The notes beneath the pieces were generated by a model. It did not search any database. It was given only the letters and a program-made list of their open reading frames with translations, and was not told the origin of the DNA. The position numbers and the translations under genes were made by a program. A stretch of 64,000 nt of DNA. Origin: DATJHM01 sp963777355 (GTDB taxonomy: Bacteria > Chloroflexota > Ktedonobacteria > Ktedonobacterales > Ktedonobacteraceae). Numbering within the stretch: the first letter of the stretch is position 1; each line of letters begins with the position of its first letter. Where the stretch lies: the NCBI GenBank assembly GCA_963777355.1, contig CAVZQK010000001.1:248001-312000 (forward strand). Reading direction: 5' to 3'. Shown here piece by piece: positions 1 to 6,735 of this stretch.

Positions 1-173
1 AGGAGTACGTCCTTCACAAAAACAAATGGCGAGATACGCTGGGGGTGGAAAACCTGGAACAGAAACTGACTCAAAATCAGCAGCACGATACCCGCACTGA
101 CTATGCCTACCAGCGTGGCAATGACTGTTCCCGCTTTCAATCTTCCAGGTCTTGGCGCGGAAGATGGTACCAT
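1..173 (-). CDS. N-terminus of a single-pass membrane protein (cut by window edge)
   Basis: This is the first 57 codons of a minus-strand gene that runs off the left edge. The ATG at 173-171 follows a strong AGGAGG ribosome binding site with a 5-base spacer, which fixes the start. The peptide has a short basic, proline-containing N-terminus (MVPSSAPRPGRLKAG). A hydrophobic segment of about 20 residues (roughly residues 17-37, TVIATLVGIVSAGIVLL) follows, then a charged exterior region. This is the layout of a signal anchor or an uncleaved signal peptide. No family can be named from what is visible. Confidence 0.7.
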   Translation of the reverse strand, partial: MVPSSAPRPGRLKAGTVIATLVGIVSAGIVLLILSQFLFQVFHPQRISPFVFVKDVL

Positions 174-803
174 CAAATCCTCCTAATGTATTTCCACTTG
201 ACCTTTTTGGGTTTCGTGGGTGGACTACCCTTGCTGGGTGCGGCAGGAGCAGATGTCCTTTCTCGACCCGTTTGAGGGTACTGAAACTAGTTACAAAGGT
301 TTTGCTCTCACACTCTCATCTGTTTTTAATATACCAGAATAGCAGGGCATAAACTAGGAGTCTCTACATCAATTATCTGTTTGCTGCATCACATTTTCAA
401 AATTGGGTTTTTGCGCAGGCTCCATCGCTGCCATAAATATGTCCGAGAGAGCGGATACATTTGAAGAGTGAGAGGATCGCTCGGCGGGATCTTATTTCGC
501 GCCTCTCTGTTGGACGAGATGGGTGGTAGGTGAGCTCGGTCAGAGACTCCAGAGGGGGCACAGTCAACAGCCGACCCTACTGCTCTGACACACTTCATCT
601 GAAGGGGAAGTCATCTGGGGAGGAAGAGATGAAACTGTACCCAGCTCGCCCGCAAGAAGAGGTAGGGAGCGTGTTTATCTGCGGTTGATCCCGCTCCACG
701 CTCACCAATCACCCTTCTTCCTTCTTTAGCAATTCCGTCACATGAACAGTGTCAGAACCCTACATGCGGGAGAGGGGCTAACCAGGCAAACAAATTTCGC
801 ACC
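174..803. other. Gene-free stretch with one copy of a dispersed repeat
   Basis: No convincing reading frame is present between the membrane-protein start and the end of the glycosyltransferase operon. Short open frames here have no ribosome binding site or recognisable motif. The only structured item is the repeat copy at 511-580. Confidence 0.6.
511..580 (-). repeat. Dispersed intergenic repeat, copy 1 of 3
   Basis: Read on the minus strand from 580, the sequence starts GTAGGGTCGGCTGTTGAC and continues through a CCCCCTCTGG core to CCTACCACC. It aligns over about 60-70 bases with the copy at 9671-9745 and over about 45 bases with the copy at 27693-27745. All three lie between genes. Confidence 0.75.
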
Positions 804-1937
804 CTACGAGATGGTGGCGGGGCTGGTCTGGAGCATTTCGCGGTAGACTTCAAATGTCTGACGGGCGATCTGACCCTGGGTGTAGTTTTCGATGACCCGC
901 TGGCGTCCACGTTTGGCAAGCTCAGCGTAGTAATCGGGATCATCCAACAACTGTTTGACACGTTCACTCAGGTCTCTGGCGTCCCCTTCTTTGAAGATGA
1001 GTCCAGCATCGCCGATCACATAGGGTATCTCGCCGCTATCAGAGCCGATCACTGGGGTCTCGCAGGACATCGATTCGGGGAGGACGCGCCCAAATTGCTC
1101 TTTCCAGTTTGGTCGTGTGAGCGAGGGCAGGATAAAGACGTTGAGCTGCTCCATCTCCTTTGGCACTTCATAGGTGGGTACACCTGGTTTGAAGATCACA
1201 CGGTCCGCTACCTTTAGCTTCGCCGCTTGCTCTTCCAAAACGCTTTTCATCGGGCCGTTGCCGATAAAGACGGCCTGGCAATAGTCAGGAAGATAGGTCA
1301 GAGCTTCGACCATCAGAGGCAGACCTTTCTCTTCTTTGAGGCGTCCAATGAATCCCAGGGTGAAAGGCTCGTTGTCTTTGCGCGGTGGACGCGGTGCGCT
1401 GCGCTTGTAGATGTCGGTATCGAAGCCGAATTGCGGAATGACGTGGATGGTGCCGTTGAAGCCTTTGCTGCGCAGGACTTCTTCGGCGGCACGATTCCCG
1501 GCAAGGGCGGCGCTGGCATGTTGATAGTTATAAAGCTCGATCTGGCGGAAGGGGGGCGGATAGTCGCGGTGGAGATTCTGCCAGGTGAAGAAGAGGGCCT
1601 TTGCCTTCAAGCTGCCAGCGAGACGCATGGCCTGGAAGGTGGCGAAATTATAGGGCTCTTCGTCGATATGGACGATCTCAGGCTGCACCTCGCGCATAAT
1701 TTTGCTCAGGCGCGGATAGTAGTGCAGGTGAAAGTTGCCGTTGAGGGCCATGGGGGTAACGATCATCTCATAGCCACTCGTGTAGAGACGTTCCAGAACC
1801 TGCTTGCTGCCGTCGTCGCTCTGCCAGTAGGGCGGCGTAACAAGGGTGAGCTCTATGTTTGGACACTTGGCCAGTTCTTCCAATTTTCTTTGTGAGGTCC
1901 CGCCTACCAGGGCCTTAGATAGCATGAGTACACGCAT
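804..1937 (-). CDS. GT4-family glycosyltransferase (third gene of operon)
   Basis: This 377-residue protein has the GT-B organisation of retaining GT4 glycosyltransferases. The N-terminal half begins with MRVLMLSKALVGG, a Rossmann-type start with a glycine loop. The C-terminal nucleotide-sugar half contains FIGRLKEEKG near residue 195 and the E-x7-E signature EQFGRVLPE near residue 283, followed by ETPVIGSDSGEIP. It would move a sugar from a nucleotide donor to a cell-surface polysaccharide or glycolipid at the inner membrane face. The substrate cannot be read from sequence. It starts 4 bases after the stop of the upstream glycosyltransferase, so the genes are co-transcribed. Confidence 0.92.
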   Translation of the reverse strand: MRVLMLSKALVGGTSQRKLEELAKCPNIELTLVTPPYWQSDDGSKQVLERLYTSGYEMIVTPMALNGNFHLHYYPRLSKIMREVQPEIVHIDEEPYNFATFQAMRLAGSLKAKALFFTWQNLHRDYPPPFRQIELYNYQHASAALAGNRAAEEVLRSKGFNGTIHVIPQFGFDTDIYKRSAPRPPRKDNEPFTLGFIGRLKEEKGLPLMVEALTYLPDYCQAVFIGNGPMKSVLEEQAAKLKVADRVIFKPGVPTYEVPKEMEQLNVFILPSLTRPNWKEQFGRVLPESMSCETPVIGSDSGEIPYVIGDAGLIFKEGDARDLSERVKQLLDDPDYYAELAKRGRQRVIENYTQGQIARQTFEVYREMLQTSPATIS

Positions 1938-1941
1938 CTAC

Positions 1942-3114
1942 TTATCTCTTTCTGCTCATCTTCATGGCACGCGCTCGTGTCTCTTCATAGACTTTGAGGG
2001 TCTCGCCTGCGGTTTTTTTCCAGCTAAATTTTGTGGCCTGCTTTAATGAACGCGCTCGCAAGTCGTTCGCAAGCGTCTGGTCGGTGAGGACACGAGACAT
2101 GGCCTCAACGAGGGCCGAAGTGTTTTCGGGATCGATGCTCAGGGCGGCATCTCCTACGACTTCGGGGAGGGAGGTTCGGTTTGAGCAGACGACGGGGGCA
2201 CCGCAGCTCATGGCCTCTAGCGGGTCAAGTCCGAATCCTTCATAGAGGGAAGGGAAGACAAAGAGGCTGGCCCCGCTGTAGAGGGCGGCTTTATCCTCTT
2301 CTTCTACAAAACGATAGATGATCTGTCCGCTCATACCCAGGTTGGCCGCGACAGGACGCGGATCGGGGAAGAGGTCGCCCTTCTGCTTATCGGGATTGCC
2401 CGCGATGAGCAGTTGCAGGTTGGGATCTCCTACCTGTTGGTAGACATGGGCGAAGGCTTTGACAAGTTGAGGGACATTTTTGCGCTGGTCCAGGCCGCCC
2501 AGGTAGAAAATATAGCGTTCGTTGAGTCCATAACGCTGACGAACCTCAGCCAGCCTGGCCGGGTCCTCAACGGGCCGGTACTTTTCAGAAGCGGCCTGAT
2601 AAATGACGCGAATCCGCTCTTCAGGCAGTTTAAGAAGCTCCATAATATCTTTTTTTGCGTGCTGCGAGATTGTGATAATCATATTGACGTTTTGCGAGGC
2701 ACGGGCCACCATCTTCATATAGGTTCTAACTTTCCCGGCTGGATGATAGGCGGGAAGGCGGAGGGGGATGACATCGTGAATAGTGACGATGGTCGTGTTG
2801 CGTGGGACGAGCGGTGGCGCGAAATAGGGAACGTGATAGAGATCGACACCAGCTTTATGGGCGGCGGCGGGTCCGGTGATCTGTTCCCAGAGGACCTTCT
2901 CTATATTAGGTTTATTTCTGCCTGGTCCTGGGACTGGCCGCACCTCGTAGGGAAGATGCTGTATCTGCGCTGGAAGCTTGATAGGCTGCGGACCGAAAAG
3001 GAGATAGTCATTGTGCGGCTCAATCTCTTCCAGAGCACTTAAAAGATGCGTAAGATATTGTCCACTCCCCGTGGCGGGAAATTGAAAAAAAAGACCATTG
3101 AAACCAATTTTCAT
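1942..3114 (-). CDS. GT4-family glycosyltransferase (second gene of operon)
   Basis: This is a 390-residue GT4 protein. The N-terminal acceptor domain starts MKIGFNGLFFQFPATGSGQY. The donor domain carries YLGGLDQRKN near residue 205 and the E-x7-E motif EGFGLDPLE near residue 295, then AMSCGAPVVCSN. The VTIHDVIPL segment is typical of this mannosyltransferase-like subgroup. The start codon overlaps the stop of the upstream glycosyltransferase in an ATGA arrangement, which implies translational coupling. The close similarity of layout to the neighbouring gene suggests an ancient tandem duplication. Donor and acceptor sugars are unknown. Confidence 0.93.
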   Translation of the reverse strand: MKIGFNGLFFQFPATGSGQYLTHLLSALEEIEPHNDYLLFGPQPIKLPAQIQHLPYEVRPVPGPGRNKPNIEKVLWEQITGPAAAHKAGVDLYHVPYFAPPLVPRNTTIVTIHDVIPLRLPAYHPAGKVRTYMKMVARASQNVNMIITISQHAKKDIMELLKLPEERIRVIYQAASEKYRPVEDPARLAEVRQRYGLNERYIFYLGGLDQRKNVPQLVKAFAHVYQQVGDPNLQLLIAGNPDKQKGDLFPDPRPVAANLGMSGQIIYRFVEEEDKAALYSGASLFVFPSLYEGFGLDPLEAMSCGAPVVCSNRTSLPEVVGDAALSIDPENTSALVEAMSRVLTDQTLANDLRARSLKQATKFSWKKTAGETLKVYEETRARAMKMSRKR

Positions 3115-4295
3115 AGAGTGTTTTCCTTGTTAGCAGTAACGAATTGTGTAAAAACCTTCTCTCCATTGGACAAATTTTGATAGATATGTAACATTTTTTG
3201 TGCAGACGCCTCCCACGTATACTCTCTTGCCCGTTGATAGCCTTTTGCGCGGAGCTCTTCGCGCATCTGTTCGTTCTCTAGTAAGTTACTGATAGCCGTT
3301 GCTAGCTCGTCAATGTTATGAGGATCGATCAGGAGCGCTGCATCTCCTACGACTTCGGGCATGGCAGAGACATTGGAGGTGATAACGGGTGCGCCACAGG
3401 CCATCGCCTCGATGAGTGGAATGCCAAAGCCTTCGGCGAAAGAAGGGAAGGCGAAGACATCTGCCATACTATAGAGTAGAATAAGCTCAAGATCAGTGAC
3501 GCGACCAAGAAAACGGACCTTTTTCTCCAGTTTCAGCTCTGCAACGAGCTGTTTGGTCTCTTCATAGAGCCAGCCCTGACCACCAGCTATCGCCAGCATT
3601 GCCGGGCCACCTTTTTTCTGTTGAGCCTGGTAAAAAGCCTTAATCAGCCCCATATGGTTTTTACGCGGTTCCATTGTCCCCACACCAAGCACAAGAGGAT
3701 ACTTCAGACCAAATTTATGCTGTGTGGCGCTTAAAAGCAGAGGGTCGGTGCGGCGGTGAAATTGGGGGCTGACACCGTTGGGAATAACAATCATCTTCTC
3801 CGCTGGCGTCTGAAAATGTTTGCTGAGCGTGCGGCTGACTTCGCCTGAGACCGTAGCAACGACGTCCGCCGAGTTTACCGCTTCTGGAACAACTTTGCGC
3901 AGATAGTCGGCAAGTGAGGGAACGGCGTATTCAGGATGTTCCAGAAAGGCCAGGTCGTGAACGGTAACAACCTTTTTCACCTGCTTGCCCAGGGGCGGCA
4001 AGACAAAATCGGGTCCATGATAGATATCGGTTGGGCCTGAGAAGAGCGTTGCTGGAAGCGGCACGCGCCAGCGATACCAGAGTACATTCAGATAACGATC
4101 TGGCAGAAAAATGCTCCTGCCTCGGACATTTTCTGCCTCTGGAAAAGGATGTTCTGACGAACTCTGCCCACTTGTAAGCAGGGTATACTGATTGCTGCTA
4201 TCCTGTTGCAGCATAGCTCCCACCAGATTGCGGACATAGGTTCCTATGCCTGCCCCCTGGCGGATAGCGGCAGTATAATCAATAGTAATGCGCAT
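3111..4295 (-). CDS. GT4-family glycosyltransferase (first gene of operon)
   Basis: This is a 394-residue GT4 glycosyltransferase. I chose the ATG at 4295 (MRITIDYTAAIRQGAG) because GGAGG lies 7 bases upstream and the family N-terminus begins there. An in-frame ATG 22 codons earlier lacks these features. Visible motifs are IGTYVRNL (GT-B glycine loop region), VVTVHDLAFL, GVGTMEPRKN in the donor domain and E-x7-E as EGFGIPLIE. With the next two genes it forms a tight three-gene operon (4-base overlap, then a 4-base gap). The set probably assembles one exported glycan or glycolipid in sequential steps. Confidence 0.93.
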   Translation of the reverse strand: MRITIDYTAAIRQGAGIGTYVRNLVGAMLQQDSSNQYTLLTSGQSSSEHPFPEAENVRGRSIFLPDRYLNVLWYRWRVPLPATLFSGPTDIYHGPDFVLPPLGKQVKKVVTVHDLAFLEHPEYAVPSLADYLRKVVPEAVNSADVVATVSGEVSRTLSKHFQTPAEKMIVIPNGVSPQFHRRTDPLLLSATQHKFGLKYPLVLGVGTMEPRKNHMGLIKAFYQAQQKKGGPAMLAIAGGQGWLYEETKQLVAELKLEKKVRFLGRVTDLELILLYSMADVFAFPSFAEGFGIPLIEAMACGAPVITSNVSAMPEVVGDAALLIDPHNIDELATAISNLLENEQMREELRAKGYQRAREYTWEASAQKMLHIYQNLSNGEKVFTQFVTANKENTL

Positions 4296-4391
4296 ACAGT
4301 TACCTCCGCACTTTTTTCTAAGAACGTGTCTGGGATCGAGTACATATTCGGCAAATACCACCCTTAGCGCAAACCCGTTCTCTGAGCCCGG

Positions 4392-4736
4392 CTAGCCCGG
4401 CGGCCAACCAAGTAGACGTCCACCCAGCAGATGAAAGTGCAGATGCAAGACGCTCTGACCGGCATCGGGTCCAACGTTGGTCACAAAACGATACCCACTC
4501 TGTTCGATACCAAATTCTTTTGCCAATTGATTGGCGACGGTGAAGATCTGTGCCAGCAAAGCCCCATCCTCGCTGGTCAGGTCTCCCATCGAGTCGATAT
4601 GGCGCTTTGGAATCAGCAAGATATGCTGCGGAGCCTGAGGGTTGAGGTCTCGAAACGCGACAATCTCTTTATCCTGGTACACGATAGTACTGGGAATTTG
4701 CCCTGCGGCAATTTTACAAAAGAGACAATTTTCCAT
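4392..4736 (-). CDS. HIT-family nucleotide hydrolase (histidine triad)
   Basis: This 114-residue protein has the full HIT layout: MENCLFCKIAAGQIPS with a CxxC pair at the N-terminus, AFRDLNPQAP, HILLIPKRHI, and the catalytic triad HLHFHLLGG near residues 97-105. It belongs to the HinT branch, which hydrolyses purine nucleoside phosphoramidates and related adenylates in the cytosol. The ATG at 4736 has AGGAGGTTT immediately upstream. The longer upstream frame is not used. It lies 96 bases ahead of the glycosyltransferase operon on the same strand and may be read into it. Confidence 0.95.
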   Translation of the reverse strand: MENCLFCKIAAGQIPSTIVYQDKEIVAFRDLNPQAPQHILLIPKRHIDSMGDLTSEDGALLAQIFTVANQLAKEFGIEQSGYRFVTNVGPDAGQSVLHLHFHLLGGRLLGWPPG

Positions 4737-4837
4737 AAACCTCCTTCCCTGTTCCCATTTCTTATTGTAACGAGTAATAGCGCTTATGAGGAACGCCATT
4801 AGGACGGTTTTACCACGCTTAAGCGGGGATAAGGGAA

Positions 4838-4884
4838 GTGCCTTGCGCTCTTTCCTTCTTCTAATAAAGAAAGGCACAAGGCAC
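4838..4884 (-). terminator. Intergenic hairpin, possible terminator
   Basis: GTGCCTTG and CAAGGCAC form an 8-base perfect outer stem, continued inside by CTTTC/GAAAG around a short internal mismatch. It lies between the zinc-ribbon gene and the HIT gene, both on the minus strand. No strong T-run follows, so termination is uncertain. It could instead be a processing or stability element. Confidence 0.45.
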
Positions 4885-4900
4885 CGGGCCGGTTGGCTGG

Positions 4901-6211
4901 CTATTCTACTGCTTCGTGCTGTTCGCTTTGTGCTTCATGAGCACCAACAGTGCTTTCTGATAAGACCTTTGCTTCGGCAGGCGTCTCTTCAGAGGGCATT
5001 TCTTCAGAATGTCCCTCTTCTGAAGCGGCTGCTTTTGCTTGCTGGTTCTCTTCGTGTTGTTTGCGCTGTTGTGCCCGTTGCTGCCGAATAGCAGCGAGCT
5101 CTTCTTCATGGAAGGTCGGATCGTTATATTGTGGCAAATTCATCTCCAGGCGGATAGCCTTGATGGCCTGGTAGATAATTCCTGGTTTGAGATTTAACTC
5201 GTCGGCGATCTTTTTATGGACGCCTACCTGCGGAACAGGTAAGAATGGCAGGTAGGCAGCTTTAATCTTTTCTAGCTCCTCGTTGCTCCCTTTATAGGTC
5301 TGGATCTCCCACCAGCTTGGTATATGCTGTTTGTCGCGGAGGTCCTTGATAATCTGCTTGACGGCTTTTTTAGGAATACTCAGCTCCTGCGCAATTTGTG
5401 TGCGTATGCCATCAAACTCGGCAGGAGTGGCGAGCTCAATATAGCGATCCTCCACCTGTTTGCGCTGTTCCTCTGTAGGAGTAAACGGTTCTGGTGGTGG
5501 AATTTTCTCGCGTTTTGGCTTTGGCGGAGCTGGCGGTTTGGCATGGGCCTTTGGACGCGGCTTTGGTTTATATTGTGGATGTGTGCCATCCTGTCCATTG
5601 CCGTCCGGGCGTGGTCCACGCCCACCTCTATTCTCCGTTAGTGGCTGTCTTGGTCGACCGCCAGGACCACTTGTTCCAGGGCCGCCGGGCCGGAAATTGT
5701 TTGGTCGATTGCCTTGATAGGTACCGGGACCCTCATTCGGCCCGCCGGGCCGATAGGGAGTGGGGCTGCGTCTGCTCTCATCTCTATAAGCAGCCGGGCC
5801 ACGATTGAACGACTCTCGGCGTCGCGCGTTCTCCTCAAATTGTTCTGTTGGAGGTGCTGATTGAGTGCGTGTATCGTCAGTTGGACGTTGATTTTCCCTT
5901 AAGTGAGCGGGAGGGAGTATTTTAGGACGTGGCGGTGGTGGCGGTTCTGGCTCAGCGATTTTTACATCATCGAGCCTATCCAGCCACTGATTAGTCCCAC
6001 TCTGTACATGTTTTGGTTTGGGCGGCGGCGCGACAACTTTAGGTTGGCTGCTAGCGACGGCACCCTTGTTACCTGGCGGCGGCGCATTTTTTGCCGCCAA
6101 CTTCTCTTTTCTGGCTTTTTGCGTACAATCTGGGCAAGTTACTTCTTTAGCATTAGCCGACTGAAACCACTTGCCGCAGGTATTGCAGCGCATTTTAACT
6201 TTGCTGCTCAT
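4901..6211 (-). CDS. Zinc-ribbon, proline-rich linker and duplicated HTH-like protein of unknown function
   Basis: This 436-residue protein is not a family I can name. Residues 1-35 hold a four-cysteine ribbon (CNTCGKWF ... CPDC). Residues about 40-245 are low-complexity and rich in Pro, Gly, Arg and Asn, with many PPPPKP and RPGGP-like tracts. Residues about 245-375 contain two similar helical units, each with a helix-turn-helix look: IRTQIAQELSIPKKAVKQII and VHKKIADELNLKPGIIYQAI, with tryptophan or proline-rich connectors. The tail is Gln/Glu-rich. This suggests a nucleic-acid-binding protein with a flexible tether. The start has GGGGAG upstream. It sits downstream of the helicase gene on the same strand. 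Confidence 0.85.
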   Translation of the reverse strand: MSSKVKMRCNTCGKWFQSANAKEVTCPDCTQKARKEKLAAKNAPPPGNKGAVASSQPKVVAPPPKPKHVQSGTNQWLDRLDDVKIAEPEPPPPPRPKILPPAHLRENQRPTDDTRTQSAPPTEQFEENARRRESFNRGPAAYRDESRRSPTPYRPGGPNEGPGTYQGNRPNNFRPGGPGTSGPGGRPRQPLTENRGGRGPRPDGNGQDGTHPQYKPKPRPKAHAKPPAPPKPKREKIPPPEPFTPTEEQRKQVEDRYIELATPAEFDGIRTQIAQELSIPKKAVKQIIKDLRDKQHIPSWWEIQTYKGSNEELEKIKAAYLPFLPVPQVGVHKKIADELNLKPGIIYQAIKAIRLEMNLPQYNDPTFHEEELAAIRQQRAQQRKQHEENQQAKAAASEEGHSEEMPSEETPAEAKVLSESTVGAHEAQSEQHEAVE

Positions 6212-6363
6212 GCGCGAACTCCCCTGTACCGAGAAAGAATTTGACTTACGTCATACGTCGGAATGCTTTTCTATTCTATTCTTATTGGGAGCTTCTGTCT
6301 AGCCCTGTTTCATCGCGTTTCATGGGTTTGTGGGGTGGGAGTGAATTCATCGAGTTCCTTAAT

Positions 6364-6735
6364 CTACTGTTCTTGCAAAAAGAATCTCTCGACGTCTCGG
6401 ATATTTGAACTCCTCTGAGCAGGTGGTAATGCATTCAGAACCATCTTCCCATATCCTTTGGTGTGCAGACGTGTGTCGAGAATAGCCATCACCCCCCGAT
6501 CCTCGCGCGAGCGCAACAACCTGCCTATGCCCTGCTTGAGACGCAACACGGCCTGTGGAAGCACATAAGTGCCAAACCAGTTTTCTCCCGCTGCCTTCAT
6601 ATGCGCCACGCGTGCCTCATGAACCGGGTCGTCGGGCGGATCAAAAGGAAGTTTATCAATCACGACGAGCGAGAGGGCCTCTCCAGCGATATCTACCCCT
6701 TCCCAGAAGCTTTTTAGACCGAACAGCACTGAGCC
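6364..6735 (-). CDS. C-terminal helicase segment of the DinG fusion, in shifted frame
   Basis: This frame continues the helicase directly: GSVLFGLKSFWEGVDIAGEA follows FREEE, then IDKLPFDPPDDP and motif VI QGIGRLLRS, ending VERFFLQEQ. It is not an independent gene, because it has no ribosome binding site and begins mid-domain. Removing one G from the GGG at about 6733-6735 fuses it to the upstream frame and gives a 1060-residue protein. DinG family helicases unwind DNA 5' to 3' during repair and R-loop removal, and this segment carries the second RecA-like domain needed for that. Confidence 0.8.
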   Translation of the reverse strand, partial: GSVLFGLKSFWEGVDIAGEALSLVVIDKLPFDPPDDPVHEARVAHMKAAGENWFGTYVLPQAVLRLKQGIGRLLRSREDRGVMAILDTRLHTKGYGKMVLNALPPAQRSSNIRDVERFFLQEQ

